Shown: positions 45,990 to 58,227, counted from the stretch's first letter. The stretch: DNA of 64,000 bases from Allium sativum (GCA_030737875.1 CM060912.1:128101993-128165992); one strand, 5' to 3'. Notes: generated by a model from the letters alone, not told the origin. Program-made: numbers and translations.

Positions 45990-47163
45990 TTCCATATGTT
46001 GACATCTCCTGTCTGCTTAAACGCACCAGAACACGTTGTCCTCACCATTTTCCAAACTTCCATCTTTTTTATACATTGACTTCCACTCCACAACAACAAA
46101 TAAATGATCCTCCAGTCACCATAAAAGCACGTCATCTCCACCGTGATACTTGCGCTCTATTCTCCCTCTCACCAAAAACCAGACTCCCCTGATATGAATT
46201 ACTTCTTCTTCGTTATAAAAGATAGACCTACAACTCCAGTTACTGGCAACCACCGACACTTGTTTTTCTCTCCCATAAGTCACCTTTTATTTTTAATCGG
46301 TATTCTTCCTTGCTAAAACAAGTTGGAACCAACACCTTTCCTTCACTATTCTTTACCATGGACAACCTTTTGTAATCACGTCTTCCCCTTTGTTCCAATA
46401 CAGTATTGAACAAAAACCGCTTCTTCCCATTTCAATCTGTTTTCAGGCAAAACACACAGAAACCACATCCTTCTTCCTCATTGCATATACGGTTGTTATT
46501 GTTAATACCCCATCCTTTTGCAATGCACGGTATAGGCAAATCAACCCTTCACCACCAAATCACAATCAACTCCAGGTTCCACCCCATTATAGACCACCAT
46601 CCATCCTTACCCATTACACCCATTTCCGTTCTCAGAACCATCCCAGGTCAAAGAAAAAGACCCCATTTTGTTCTCATAGTAAAACCCGATAATTCCATCG
46701 CTCCTCTCTTCAATCAACCCTGACCCAGACCGTACCCGACGACTCCCTCTCGATCCCAAAGAAAATGAACCACCTGAAATCCATTTAGCTGCTCCTACCC
46801 GCCACCTCTGGCCATCGAAGGTCAAGCTACCTTAACCCATCGCTTTGCCTAACCTCTCTCCCCCTTTACCTGAAACAGTTCACCGTAACCCCCTATAAGT
46901 TCGCCAGAAAAGGCCTTAAACCACCGTGATTTGAAATAAGAAACCTCCCTCCTTCGACCACCGCAAAGGAAGCCAGCACCAATAACTTCTCGAGCTCACA
47001 CCCCTCTTCGATTCCACAGTTGAACGTTTGTTGAAATGAATCATGAATTTTAAGATAGGAAATAAAATAATATTCGAATAGAAGGGGAATGATTTGCTTT
47101 TGTTTAAGGATTGATCTCGTTTTGCTGAAGGAAAACAAAGAGGGTCGGTTTGTTTAATTTATT
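45990..47163 (-). other. L2 leader region, left LTR
   Basis: More GC-rich stretch downstream of the TATA box, present in the right LTR at 62850-64000. Minus-strand frame 46893-47138 (right copy 63747-63992) is kept open in both LTRs but starts with TTG, not ATG; other frames on both strands also persist, as expected for recent duplicates. No domain recognised. Confidence 0.45.
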
Positions 47164-47173
47164 TATTTATATA
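47164..47173 (-). promoter_or_regulatory. TATA box of L2 left LTR
   Basis: The minus strand reads TATATAAATA, followed by TTTGTTTTCCT about 30 bases on, as in S2. Implies roughly 1 kb of U3 and more than 4 kb of transcribed LTR. Confidence 0.6.
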
Positions 47174-48028
47174 GATCTAGTAACTTGACACGCACGATTA
47201 TGAATAGCTTGGCACACACGGTTCTCAATTCCTTGGTAAACACGGATTATTTACTTCACCAGCACGGTTTGAATTGGTTTGGCACGCACGCTTTCTAAAA
47301 TACTTGCCAAGCACGGTGTTGTCTGAAGCTTACACGTAAGGAGATGATTTTTCCTCCTTTTATCTAATATATGATTCAGACTAGGCATGTGAAGGTGTTA
47401 ACAAGGGATGTACTGATAATAATATCATCCATGTACCAAGAAGCGGTAGGAAAACAAAATGATACATCCAAGTCTTGGCAAGTTAGTATTCGCGGCATTT
47501 TATTCAAGTTGAAAGATCCTCTAAATTATCTTGTGGTCATTTTGGCAAGTAACAGAACTGGGGAGCTGAAGGCAATTCTTTTTTTCAATATATATCACCA
47601 AGCGCTGTAGGATGAACTGGTAAACAATTTACAGAGTGCAAGATAACTTGACATCTACATTGGTAAATTGTACCGGTAGTTTTTACTAGATGTTTCCATA
47701 TACTAAACAAAGTTACAAATCAATTTTGACCAAGATAAACATTTACCTGCAAGACTACCTTTTTCTTTCAATTGATTTTCATATTTTGCTAAGTTCGTGA
47801 TCAATTGAAAGCTGTCTAGCTACATTTTTTTTCTTCAGGAATTACTATTATCAAATCTTTAACATTATCAAACACAAACTTTAATCCATCTACCAGTATA
47901 GTTGTAAATGCTATAGACTGTCCTCTACTCAACTCTTTGTTCTCAAATGTGAAAATAAAATGTAGAAAACAATATAATTCTGAATGAATGGAGTACATGA
48001 TTAGCTGCTTGAGTATTCCAAGGAAATG
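47174..48028. other. L2 U3 segment with coding-like scraps
   Basis: Plus-strand frame 47371-47610 (with ISSMYQEAVGKQNDTSKSWQ) and minus-strand frame to about 47816 (with SRGQSIAFTTILVDGLKFVF) read like real protein, and a splice-acceptor-like TTTTTTTTCTTCAG lies at 47825-47838. I cannot name either. They might be host gene pieces carried in the LTR, but no other copy is in the window. 47190-47340 also has five short repeats of a TTGGCACGCACGG type. Confidence 0.3.
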
Positions 48029-50692
48029 TGTGACGGCCCGCCCCGCACCAACCGACATTTACTCCAAAAGTGCGTTGTACATATGTCTAGTTAGCACGGA
48101 ACGGGTCGTCAGAAGAAAAGGGAAGAAGGAAATGAACATGCAAAGAACCTGTAGAATATCTCACAGCGCATAGAACAAAATATAATAATAATAATATACT
48201 TGACATAAAACAGGAGAGAGAGTGAATAAGCTGAGTATCAGAACTAAACATCATAGCAGCGGAAATTCAGAATTCAGCTTATTACAAATTTCAAACTGTC
48301 TCAAAGCAAAGTAAGATAAATGAGGTCCACTACTAATGCCCAAGTAGCGACCACCAACGACACAGGGAGAATGTGTATATATATATATCATACGTGGAAG
48401 CCTCCTGCCCGCCTCCGAATCAGCTACTCGCACATCACCAGCTAACCTGTCTCTAATCTGCTCGTGTGAGCACCCAGATTAATAAGAGGAGACATAAAAC
48501 TCTGGGTCAGACATAAAGCCTGGTATGAGCGATAAGCATCTAAAGTGAACAATAACAGGTAGACTAAAACATACCTGAACCTGGACCTGCAACCAAAGAG
48601 TTAGCACTACATACTGTACAACACTCTAAGGTATCATATCAAACAGTGTAAAGATACGGAGGTGGGGGAGGTGTGCATGTCATAATGATGGAAAACAATC
48701 AAGCATAGCATCCATCCTCACTTCTCTCACTCAGTGCTTAAAGCATACGATATTCACCACTTCGATCACCCAACATACCTTGCTACGATCACTTTGCCCC
48801 ATGAAGTCATAAATGGCTTCACTGCACTGATAACGTAGCCACTAATTCCTCGCTATGTCCACTTGCCCCATGGAGTTATTCACCCCATTTGCGCTGGCTC
48901 ATAGCCTTACCAATCCTTACTATGTCCACTTGCCCCATGGAGTTATTCACCCCATCTGCGCTGGCTCATAGTCTTACTACTCATCACCTTGCCCCTCAGG
49001 TCATAATGACCCTACTGCACTGATAACGTAGTCTTGCTACCATCACCTTGCCCCTCAGGTCGTAATGACCCTACTGCACTGATAAGTAGCTCATCATTCC
49101 TTTTTAGTGGTGAATCGAAGTTATGAACGTCGACAACTCCTTAGCACACGTCCCGCAGCAAAGTCCAACCATGAAGTGAACTCATTGGTTCCCAACTGGT
49201 TCCAGGATCCTGAGCTCTAACTTCCATTTGGACTACCTTTGCATCTCGGGTTATTGGTCATCACAATCGAATCGGATCGGATCAGCCTTCACATTCTTCA
49301 TCGGATCGGATCGGCCTTAGTCACTCGGATCGGGTCGCGCCTCCTACGTCGGATCGGGTCGTGGTCCTCCAGCTCGTGGATCCTCTTCCTGGTTCGGATC
49401 GGCGTCACCACTTCGGGTCGGATCGGGTTGCTTCATCCGGGTCGTGTCGTGTCTTCTGATCGGGTCGGATCGTCTCGCCCTAGTACCCATCGACTCGTGA
49501 GCTTCCCACCCTCCTCAGGTTCGGATCGGAAATACTTGTTGATTCGGATCGTGCTTCTACTACCGGATCGTGTCACCTAGCTAAGTCGTGACCAACTCCC
49601 TCAAACGGATTGTGACGCCTATGCTGGAACGGGTCGAGCCGCGCTCCCCTTCACCGATTCGATCCGGATTCTGGGTCATTTCCTCCATGTTTCCTGCGAC
49701 TGTTTTTACGCCATTCGACGGCGTTTTTGACCAATCTAACACTTCTAAACAATCACAAAGCATACAGTCATAGCAACATGTAATATCGATCCCAAACATC
49801 GAAACATAAATCATAACATATAAAATGGATCAAACATACCCAAAATCCCATATTTTCCCCTTAAGCATGATTAGGTGAAACTAATGATAGGATTAGCAAA
49901 TCTTAACCAAATTAACCCAAATTCAAATCAGAGGTCTAAAACATCATTCCGAATTTTATAAACATTTTTCCAGAATTTTATCATGTTTAAATTCGCTAAT
50001 TAACACTAATCACCCCTAATTAGCCATAATTAGTGCAAAACTAAGCAAATCACTCACCTTAGCCACAAAATAAACCAAGATCTGAAATAATCCTCTGATT
50101 TGATGCGAATTTCAATACCAACCAGCAGCTCCTTTGTTGATTTGGTGAAGATCCTCCTTGATTAGGGATTGCTAAGCCAAATCCTTAACCTAAAGGTGAT
50201 TTGGAGGTGATTTAGAGGTTGGAGGCCATTTTTAGGGATCCTTGGTGATAAGTGGAGGCTAGAAAACTGAAATGGAATGATTCTCTATCTCATTTCAGCC
50301 CTCCCATAACCCTAATCCCGAAATGGGTTATGGGCCTACTCACTAATCACCCGATTTGGCCCGGTTAAGCAGTTTTTCACCCTCCAAACCTTGTTTCAGC
50401 CATATCTCCCAAACGGTAAGTCCGTTTGGCTAATGTAACCACTCTACGGAAAGAGAAACCATCAAACGAATCTAATGGAAGTGGTTTCAGGTCAAAATTC
50501 CTTTCCAATCAAAAGTTATGGCCAAAACAGTACCAACTAGGGGCAAAATGGTCATTTAAAAATCGACAAAAATCATGAACATGGGAAATGACTCTAATAG
50601 ATGTTTCCCAAAGTTACATGACCATACGACTTCACATGGGAAAGAAATAAATATTCTACGATCCTATGATGTGTAGAATACGGGTCATTACA
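48029..50692 (-). repeat. Chromovirus 3' LTR (left)
   Basis: TGTGACGGCCCGCC...CGGGTCATTACA. Hairpin A+B module at 48470-48523 (ACCCAGA/TCTGGGT). Tandem repeats with ACTTGCCCCATGGAGTTATT (48790-49090) and a CpG-rich cluster of GGATCGG motifs (49255-49580). The 113-codon plus-strand frame in both LTRs is a by-product of that cluster. Confidence 0.95.
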
Positions 50693-50706
50693 CTCTCCCC
50701 CCCTTA
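50693..50706 (-). promoter_or_regulatory. Chromovirus polypurine tract
   Basis: The minus strand reads CTTAAGGGGGGGAGAG directly before LTR start TGTAATGACCCG; beside it lies TTTCGGGGGCGAAATT. Confidence 0.9.
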
Positions 50707-50849
50707 AGAAATTTCGCCCCCGAAATTCCCTAATCCAAACACACAAAGGTCCCGCATGCCTATCAATCATAAAACAACAATCAAACATGCAACTAAGCAA
50801 AACAAGTCTATCCTAGCATGCGGAAAACTAAATCACGAAGTAAATCTTA

Positions 50850-50996
50850 CTAGGTAAAGAGTTCTGGATGCATCTTCCTAATGCTCTCTTCTGTCTCCCA
50901 AGTACAATCATTCTCGTTCTCGCCCCACTGAACCTTGACTAGCTTCACCGCCTTCCTTCGAAGTTGCTTCGTATCGTACCCCACAATACGAATCGG
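50850..50996 (-). pseudogene. Chromodomain tail behind a stop
   Basis: In frame with pol but separated by TAG (50997-50999). Reads RIVGYDTKQLRRKAVKLVKV, a WGENENDCTWE stretch and MHPELFT, then its natural TAG (50850-50852). This is the chromodomain pattern (VKV.W ... TWE ... PELF) that steers integration towards marked chromatin. Part of the same reading frame before mutation. Confidence 0.8.
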
Positions 50997-53762
50997 CTAG
51001 CGGTTCCCAACCGCCTCGGGTTCTACTTCGAAGTCCTCTAACTGATCAGGTGAAATAGTCACATCTGAGTCGTGAACGAACTTCCTTAGTTGGGAAACAT
51101 GAAATACATTGTGAACTCCCGCCATTTTCTCTGGTAAGCCGACTCTATATGCCAAATTCCCGACTAATTCAAGAACAGGGAATGGGCCAACAAATCTTGG
51201 TGCCAACTTGCCTCTCTTGCCAAATCGAATCACGCTCTTTAACGGAGAGATCTTGACAAACACCAAGTCACCAACGGAGAACTTCAAGTCTCTTCTTCTC
51301 TTATCAGCATAACTTTTCTGCCTGTCTTGGGCAGCTTTCATTCGTTGCTGAATGATCTTAATCTTACCCGAGGTTTCTCTCACCAAATCTGGTCCAAGCA
51401 CAAACTTCTCGCCAGTCTCTATCCAACATGATGGTGAGTTGCACGGTCTTCCGTACAAAGCTTCATATGCAGCCATACCGATACTGGATTGGTAGCTACT
51501 ATTAAATGCGAACTCTACTAGATGCAAATGGTCATCCCATGATCCACCAAAATCCAATATACAAGCTCTCAAGAGGTCTTCCAATATACGATTCACCCTC
51601 TCCGTCTGACCGTCGGTCTGAGGATGATATGCGGTACTGAGATGTAATCTTGACCCTAGAGCCTCTTGTAAGCTTTTCCAAAACCCACTAGTGAACAACG
51701 GGTCCCGGTCACTCACAATGCTTTTGGGTACTCCATGAAATCTCACTACCCACTTCATATACAATTCTGCCAACTTGGCTGCCGTCCTGGTCGATTTGAC
51801 TGGTATAAATCTTGCGCTCTTAGTCAATCGATCCACAATTACCCAAATGCTATCATATCCCGATCTAGTCCTTGGTAGGCCATCGATGAAATCCATCGAG
51901 ACTTGCTCCCATTTCCATTCGGGAATTTCTAATGGTTGCAACAACCCACTAGGCTTCTTTGGCTCGGCTTTAACTAGCTGGCAATTCATGCACTTGGATA
52001 TAAACTTCCCAACGTCTCTTTTCATCCCTTCCCAGTAGTAAGTCTGTCTCATGTCTCGATACATCTTATTACCACCGGGATGTATAGTCAGTTTTGAGTG
52101 ATGACATTCTCTAAGCACTTCATCTCTCAAACCATTCACGTTGGGCACAACTAATCTTCCATTCTTTCTAAGCCATCCATCTCGATCAAGCCCGTACACA
52201 TTCACCTCCTCACCAATACCCATCTCTAACTTGGAGATGATTTCTAATAGATTAGGATCGTCCCTCTGGCTAGAACCAATCCGCTCTATCAAAGTGGGTC
52301 TGATCGTCAAACTAGCTAGCATAACTGGATCCAACTCGCACTTTGGTCTGAAATCAAACCCCGCGATATACTCCAGTTGCTTCCATTCAAGAAACATTGC
52401 CCCTAAGCTGGCATGTCTCCTACTCAAGGCATCGGCTACCGCATTACCTTTTCCAGGTGTATATGCGATATCAAAATCATACGAAGCCAAGAACTCTAAC
52501 CATCTCTGTTGACGGAGATTCAGATCTTTCTGGGAGAAAAGATACTTTAACGATTTATGATCGGTAAACAACTCGAATCTTTCTCCCAAGAGATAGTGTC
52601 TCCACACCTTCAGCGCAAATACGATCGCTGCCAATTCCAAATCATGGGTAGGATACTTCTTCTCATGCGGCTTTAGCTGTCGACTAGCATAAGCTACAAC
52701 CCTACCTCCTTGCATCAACACAACACCCAGTCCGGTACCACAAGCATCCGTGTATACCGTCATCTCTTCATTCCCTTTAGGGATGACTAATACTGGCGCA
52801 CGCGTCAACCTCTCCTTTAGACTTTTGAAGGCATCGTCACACACTCCGTCCCAGACGAAGGACTGATTCTTCTTAGTCAAATGAGTCAACGGTGCTGCAA
52901 TCTTGGAGAAGTCCTGGATAAACTTACGATAATATCCAGCTAATCCCAAGAAACTTCTCACATCTGTAGCATTCTTGGGCGTAGGCCAATCCTGTACCGT
53001 AGCCACCTTCGCAGGGTCCACGGCAATACCACTCTCGGAAACAACATGACCCAAGAACCTTACTTCCCTTCTCCAAAAATGACACTTGGAGAATTTCGCT
53101 TTCAATTGGTGTTTCCTCAACACCTCCATCACTATCCTCAAGTGTCCCTTGTGTTCCTCTTCTGTCCTTGAGTAAACAAGGATATCATCCACGAACACAA
53201 GAACAAACTTATTCAACTGATCTCTGAATACTCGATTCATAAGATCCACAAAATAGGCTGGTGCATTGGTCAACCCAAACGGCATGACCAACCACTCATA
53301 AAATCCAGACGGCGTCCTAAATGCCGTTTTCGGAACACTCTCATCTGCTACTCGAAGCTGATGAAATCCTGTCGTGAGGTCCAACTGGGAGAACACTCTA
53401 GCTCCTTCCAGCTGATCAAACAAATCATCTATCCGCGGTAGAGGATACTTGTTCTTCCTCGTCACCTTATTCAACTCGCGATAGTCCACACACAAACGAA
53501 GGGAACCATCTGCCTTAGTGGCAAACACAACTGGTGCTCCCCACTCGGAGACACTCCTTCTAATAAATCCCTTCTTCAAAAGATTGCTGACTTGCACCCC
53601 GAGCTCTCGCTGCTCCCTTGGTGCCATACGACGAAGTGGCATCACTATAGGTCTGGCATCTTTCACTAAATCAATACGGAACTCAATCTCTCGGTGTGGT
53701 GGAAGCCCGGTCACCTCCTCGAAGACGTCCGGATACTGGCCTACCACGGGCACATCTGACAA
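50997..53762 (-). CDS. Chromovirus Pol: RT, RNase H, integrase
   Basis: 921 codons open. Residue numbers count from 53762, an internal Met, not a true start. RT about 45-230 with FVDD in [10 protein letters not shown] near 190; RNase H from about 330 ([11 protein letters not shown]); integrase zinc finger near 550-590 (CHHSKLTIH ... CMNCQ); catalytic core with MDFIDGLP near 625, VSDRDPLF near 685 and the Glu of [12 protein letters not shown] near 722; a basic [16 protein letters not shown] region follows. All catalytic residues are present. Bounded by TAG upstream (53769-53771) and TAG 50997-50999. Together these enzymes copy the RNA and insert the DNA. Confidence 0.9.
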   Translation of the reverse strand: MSDVPVVGQYPDVFEEVTGLPPHREIEFRIDLVKDARPIVMPLRRMAPREQRELGVQVSNLLKKGFIRRSVSEWGAPVVFATKADGSLRLCVDYRELNKVTRKNKYPLPRIDDLFDQLEGARVFSQLDLTTGFHQLRVADESVPKTAFRTPSGFYEWLVMPFGLTNAPAYFVDLMNRVFRDQLNKFVLVFVDDILVYSRTEEEHKGHLRIVMEVLRKHQLKAKFSKCHFWRREVRFLGHVVSESGIAVDPAKVATVQDWPTPKNATDVRSFLGLAGYYRKFIQDFSKIAAPLTHLTKKNQSFVWDGVCDDAFKSLKERLTRAPVLVIPKGNEEMTVYTDACGTGLGVVLMQGGRVVAYASRQLKPHEKKYPTHDLELAAIVFALKVWRHYLLGERFELFTDHKSLKYLFSQKDLNLRQQRWLEFLASYDFDIAYTPGKGNAVADALSRRHASLGAMFLEWKQLEYIAGFDFRPKCELDPVMLASLTIRPTLIERIGSSQRDDPNLLEIISKLEMGIGEEVNVYGLDRDGWLRKNGRLVVPNVNGLRDEVLRECHHSKLTIHPGGNKMYRDMRQTYYWEGMKRDVGKFISKCMNCQLVKAEPKKPSGLLQPLEIPEWKWEQVSMDFIDGLPRTRSGYDSIWVIVDRLTKSARFIPVKSTRTAAKLAELYMKWVVRFHGVPKSIVSDRDPLFTSGFWKSLQEALGSRLHLSTAYHPQTDGQTERVNRILEDLLRACILDFGGSWDDHLHLVEFAFNSSYQSSIGMAAYEALYGRPCNSPSCWIETGEKFVLGPDLVRETSGKIKIIQQRMKAAQDRQKSYADKRRRDLKFSVGDLVFVKISPLKSVIRFGKRGKLAPRFVGPFPVLELVGNLAYRVGLPEKMAGVHNVFHVSQLRKFVHDSDVTISPDQLEDFEVEPEAVGNR

Positions 53763-53903
53763 CTCATCCTACGGGATGTCGAGGGAATTTACAAAACTAG
53801 CCATAACCCCATCACTAGGTAGGCTACCAAACACTACCCTCCGCCCATCATCCGCCCTCACTGTCACCAAAAAGCCCTCACAGTCTACCACCACCCCGTA
53901 TCT
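53763..53903 (-). pseudogene. Protease-RT linker between two stops
   Basis: In frame with both neighbours. Reads through VVVDCEGFLVTVRADDGRR after TAA 53904-53906 and up to TAG 53769-53771. Joins the gag-protease and pol frames, which proves that they were one frame. Confidence 0.85.
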
Positions 53904-55220
53904 TTAGAGCCAATCGACTCCCAATATAATGCCATACCCAGTAAAGCCCAAAACAACGCAATCACATACAAACATACATCCATGACTCGATAAGACCAAA
54001 TTCCTGCAAATCATACTAAGGCTAGTCGAACCGCCAATCGGGTTCGTCACAATCAATGGTCTATCGACTATCTCGGGTTCCAGTCCCAACCTATCTACCA
54101 GGTCACTAGATATGAAGGAACGGGAAGCCCCAGTATCAAACAAAACTCGAACTGGTATATCATAAATAGAAAGCATACCTTGAATGACAACATTCTTTCC
54201 TTTCTCCGCAGCAGTTGGGGCATTCGACGAAGAAGGAACAGCATCAATAGCATATGCTTTCACAATCTGCTTCTCCTTAAGAGGCTGCGGACACTTGTCC
54301 TTGAAATGTCCCACTTGACCACAGTTGAAGCACTTCTTATCCGCTGGCTTGGCCCGACAATCTTTAGCATAATGGCCCTTCTTTCCACAGCTGAAGCACT
54401 CAACATCCTTCTTGCTCTTTTTCTGGCCACCCTTAGATTGGTCCTGCTTCCTCTTATTCTGAGAATTATTCTTGCCTCCACCGCCTGCTTGCGGCTTTGG
54501 CCCTTCTGCAGATGCAGCCTCAGTCTTTGACTTAGGGTAAAGACTATCTGACCTCAAAGCCTTCCCCACGATCGATTCAAAAGTCTCATCGATGTGGTTA
54601 ATAAGCCTCTCCCCCAAGTACCCATCCAAACCAGTAATGAACTTCTCATTCTTCTTCTCAGGAGTGTCAATGAGAGACAGTCCATACTTTGACAAAGTGT
54701 CGAACTCAGCAATATAATCAGAAACTGCCCTTCCGTTCTGCTTGAGTTCCAAGAACCTCTTGAACAACACTGACTTCTGGGCAGCTGGGATGAACTTCTC
54801 GCTAAAGCGAGCCTTGAACTGATCCCAAGTAACCTGATCCTCTGGAATAGCTGTTCTAATGGCATTCCACCAATTCATCGCTCGCCCTTGCAGCCGACGA
54901 GACGCTAGCCTTCTCTTCATCGCATCCTCGAGACCCAAGTCATCAAAGATACGGTCACAGCTATCCATCCAGTCCTGAACATCCGTGGCCGACTCTGTTC
55001 CGTGGAACGGCTTCCCACAAAGATTAGTGTAATCTTTGCACAACTTGGCAAAATCGACCCTAGGCACCTGCACTACTGGGCCAACACCAACTCCGGGATT
55101 GGGAATTGCCTCTTGCACTTCTCTAAGCATGTCTCTCATGAGGTTAGTAAACATAGCCCTCATGTCAGCGGCATTCCCTTGGTTGGTCCCTCTACCAGCA
55201 CCTCTTGTGTCTCGGCTCAT
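53904..55220 (-). CDS. Chromovirus Gag and aspartic protease
   Basis: 438 codons from ATG 55218-55220, the first ATG about 200 bases behind the primer site. Retrotransposon Gag domain about 60-200 (e.g. MNWWNAIRTAIPEDQVTWDQ), basic Lys/Gly linker, two CCHC zinc knuckles (CFSCGKKGHYAKDC near 274, CFNCGQVGHFKDKC near 295), protease with active-site DTGASRSFIS near 361 and flap region, ending at VDWL with a TAA (53904-53906). Gag packages the RNA; the protease cuts the polyprotein. Open except for the terminal stop. Confidence 0.92.
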   Translation of the reverse strand: MSRDTRGAGRGTNQGNAADMRAMFTNLMRDMLREVQEAIPNPGVGVGPVVQVPRVDFAKLCKDYTNLCGKPFHGTESATDVQDWMDSCDRIFDDLGLEDAMKRRLASRRLQGRAMNWWNAIRTAIPEDQVTWDQFKARFSEKFIPAAQKSVLFKRFLELKQNGRAVSDYIAEFDTLSKYGLSLIDTPEKKNEKFITGLDGYLGERLINHIDETFESIVGKALRSDSLYPKSKTEAASAEGPKPQAGGGGKNNSQNKRKQDQSKGGQKKSKKDVECFSCGKKGHYAKDCRAKPADKKCFNCGQVGHFKDKCPQPLKEKQIVKAYAIDAVPSSSNAPTAAEKGKNVVIQGMLSIYDIPVRVLFDTGASRSFISSDLVDRLGLEPEIVDRPLIVTNPIGGSTSLSMICRNLVLSSHGCMFVCDCVVLGFTGYGIILGVDWL

Positions 55221-55408
55221 CGTTAATCTGTAAAAAGGAAACGATTAACGACCCCATAGTGGTGCTAGTGCAGTGCGACTTCATCTTTATACTACTAATA
55301 GTATATACATACATAGCTTTTGAAAACCAAAGTAATCACAAATACGCGCTCTCATATACGTACTATCTCTCCCTAGTGTCTTTCCCTAGGTTAACTACGC
55401 AACCTAGA

Positions 55409-55420
55409 GCTCTGATACCA
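55409..55420 (-). promoter_or_regulatory. Chromovirus primer binding site
   Basis: The minus strand reads TGGTATCAGAGCTC two bases behind the 5' LTR; initiator tRNA-Met. Confidence 0.92.
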
Positions 55421-55422
55421 AG

Positions 55423-58081
55423 TGTGACGGCCCGCCCCGCACCAACCGACATTTACTCCAAAAGTGCGCTGTACATATGTCTAGTTAGCACGGAACGGGT
55501 CGTCAGAAGGAAAGGGAAGAAGGAAATGAACATACAAAGAACCTGTAGAATGTCTCACAGCGCATAGAACAAAATATAATAATAATAATAATATACTTGA
55601 CATAAAACAGGAGAGACAGTGCATAAGCTGAAAATCAGAACTAAACATCATAGCAGCGGAAATTCAGAATTTAGCTTATTACAAATTTCAAACTGTCTCA
55701 AAGCAAAGTAAGATAAATGAGGTCCACTACTAATGCCCAAGTAGCGACCACCAACGACACTGGGAGAATGTGTATATATATATCATACGTGGAAGCCTCC
55801 TGCCCGCCTCCGAATCAGCTACTCGCACATCACCAGCTAACCTGTCTCTAATCTGCTCGTGTGAGCACCCAGAGTAATAAGAGGAGACATAAAACTTTGG
55901 GTCAGACATAAAGCCTGGTATGAGAGATAAGCATCTAAAGTGAACAATAACAGGTAGACTAAAACATACCTGAACCTGGACCTGCAACCAAAGAGTTAGC
56001 ACTACATACTGTACAACACTCTAAGGTATCATATCAAACAGTGTAAAGATACGGAGGTGGGGGAGGTGTGCATGTCATAATGATGGAAAACAATCAAGCA
56101 TAGCATCCATCCTCACTTCTCTAACTCAGTGCTTAAAGCATACGATATTCACCACTTCGATCACCCAACATACCTTGCTACGATCACTTTGCCCCATGAA
56201 GTCATAAATGGCTTCACTGCACTGATAACGTAGCCACTAATTCCTCGCTATGTCCACTTGCCCCATGGAGTTATTCACCCCATCTGCGCTGGCTCATAGC
56301 CTTACCAATCCTTACTATGTCCACTTGCCCCATGGAGTTATTCACCCCATCTGCGCTGGCTCATAGTCTTACTACGCATCACCTTGCCCCTCAGGTCATA
56401 ATGACCCTACTGCACTGATAACGTAGTCTTGCTACCATCACCTTGCCCCTCAGGTCGTAATGACCCTACTGCACTGATAAGTAGCCCATCATTCCTTTTT
56501 AGTGGTGAATCGAAGTTATGAACGTCGACAACTCCTTAGCACACGTCCCGCAGCAAAGTCCAACCATGAAGTGAACTCATTGGTTCCCAACTGGTTCCAG
56601 GATCCTGAGCTCTAACTTCCATTTGGACTACCTTTGCATCTTGGGTTATTGGTCATCACAATCGAATCGGATCGGATCAGCCTTCACATTCTTCATCGGA
56701 TCGGATCAGCCTTAGTCACTCGGATCGGGTCGCGCCTCCTACGTCGGATCGGGTCGTGGTCCTCCAGCTCGTGGTTCCTCTTCCTGGTTCGGATCGGCGT
56801 CACCACTTCGGGTCGGATCGGGTTGCTTCATCCGGGTCGGGTCGTGTCTTCTGATCGGGTCGGATCGTCTCGCCCTAGTACCCATCGACTCGTGAGCTTC
56901 CCACCCTCCTCAGGTTCGGATCGGAAATACTTGTTGGTTCGGATCGTGCTTCTACTACCGGATCGTGCCACCTAGCTAAGTCGTGACCAACTCCCTCAAA
57001 CGGATCGTGATGCCTATGTTGGAACGGGTCGAGCCGCGCTCCCCTTCACCGATCCGATCCGGATTCTGGGTCATTTCCTGCGACTGTTTTTACGCCATTC
57101 GACGGTGTTTTTGACCAATCTAACACTTCTAAACAATTACAAAGCTTACCATACAGTCATAGCAACATGTAATATCGATCCCAAACATCAAAACATAAAT
57201 CATAACATATAAAATGGATCAAGCATACCCAAAATCCCATATTTTCCCCTTAAGCATGATTAGGTGAAACTAATGATAGGATTAGCAAATCTTAACCAAA
57301 TTAACCCAAATTCATATCAAAGGTCTAAAACATCATTCCGAATTTTATAAACATTTTTCCAGAATTTTATCATGTTTAAATTCGCTAATTAACACTAATC
57401 ACCCCTAATTAGCCATAATTAGTGCAAAACTAAGCAAATCACTCACCTTAGCCACAAAATAAACCAAGATCTGAAATAATCCTGTGATTTGATGCGAATT
57501 TCAATACCAACCAGCAGCTCCTTTGTTGATTTGGTGAAAATCCTCCTTGATTAGGGGTTGCTAAGCCAAATCCTTAACCTAAAGGTGATTTGGAGGTGAT
57601 TTAGAGGTTGGAGGCCATTTTTAGGGATCCTTGTTGATAAGTGGAGGCTAGAAAACTGAAATGGAATGATTCTCCATCTCATTTCAGCCCTCCCATAACC
57701 CTAATCCCGAAATGGGTTATTGGCCTACTCACTAATCACCCGATTTGGCCCGGTTAAGCAGTTTTTCACCCTCCAAACCTTGTTTCAGCCATATCTCCCA
57801 AACGGTAAGTCCCTTTGGCTAATGTAACCACTCTACGGAAAGAGAAACCATCAAACGAGTCTAATGGAAGTGGTTTCAGGTCAAAATTCCTTTCCAATCA
57901 AAAGTTATGGCCAAAACAGTACCAACTAGGGGCAAAATGGTCATTTAAAAATCGACAAAAATCATGAACATGGGAAATGACTCTAATAGATGTTTCCCAA
58001 AGTTACATGACCATACGACTTCACATGGGAAAGAAATAAATATTCTAATATCCTATGATGTGTAGAATACGGGTCATTACA
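55423..58081 (-). repeat. Chromovirus 5' LTR (right)
   Basis: Counterpart of 48029-50692. Hairpin A+B module 55865-55919 (CACCCAGAGTAATAAG ... ACTTTGGGT). Minor differences include a 12-base deletion near 57077 relative to the left LTR and an extra TAA near 55590. Confidence 0.95.
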
Positions 58082-58107
58082 AAATGTCAACCCAAAAAAT
58101 GTAAGAT

Positions 58108-58133
58108 TATATATATATATATATATATATATA
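58108..58133. repeat. (TA)n microsatellite in L2 LTR
   Basis: About 12 TA units in the resumed last part of the L2 left LTR. Confidence 0.9.
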
Positions 58134-58227
58134 ATTCCTTATAAAAAATCATTTTATATTACCAATACAACATTTAAAATTAATTTAAATGTTTTAAAAT
58201 TAACAGTGAAAAATCCGAGTCGTTACA

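Larger units (their letters stand above)
48029..58081 (-). mobile_element. Gypsy chromovirus, nearly intact, 10.05 kb
   Basis: Perfect AAATG duplication (48024-48028, 58082-58086). LTRs 48029-50692 (2664 bp) and 55423-58081 (2659 bp) differ by few substitutions and short indels. On the minus strand: 5' LTR (right), primer site, one gag-protease-RT-RNase H-integrase-chromodomain frame, polypurine tract, 3' LTR (left). Three in-frame stops but no frameshift. The domain order protease-RT-RNase H-integrase is Gypsy; the C-terminal chromodomain marks a chromovirus, possibly of the Tekay/Del lineage. It sits in the U3 part of the L2 left LTR and is among the youngest insertions. Confidence 0.95.
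36817..58227 (-). repeat. L2 left (3') LTR, twice interrupted
   Basis: TGAAACGACCCGAATTTCC...CCGAGTCGTTACA. Pieces: 36817-39498, 45552-48028, 58087-58227. The first two align with the right LTR (59723-64000). The third part has no counterpart in the window because the right LTR is cut off, but the AAATG duplication and TG...CA ends support it. Confidence 0.8.

Noticed and set aside
46390..46723. 100- and 105-codon plus-strand frames, repeated at 63260-63577
   Set aside because: Two overlapping frames are open in both L2 LTRs, so persistence reflects recent duplication, not selection. No domain.
49239..49580. 113-codon frame present twice (also 56634-56975)
   Set aside because: Lies in both chromovirus LTRs over the GGATCGG cluster, antisense to the element; open because the repeat lacks stops.
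54180..54530. Frames opposite or beside the chromovirus gag and pol (e.g. 51775-52038, 52141-52512, 53518-53907, 54554-54865)
   Set aside because: Shadows of the gag-pol frame in other frames.
48029..58081. Endogenous pararetrovirus
   Set aside because: Integrase, LTRs, target duplication and chromodomain show a Gypsy retrotransposon; no movement protein or coat-type features.
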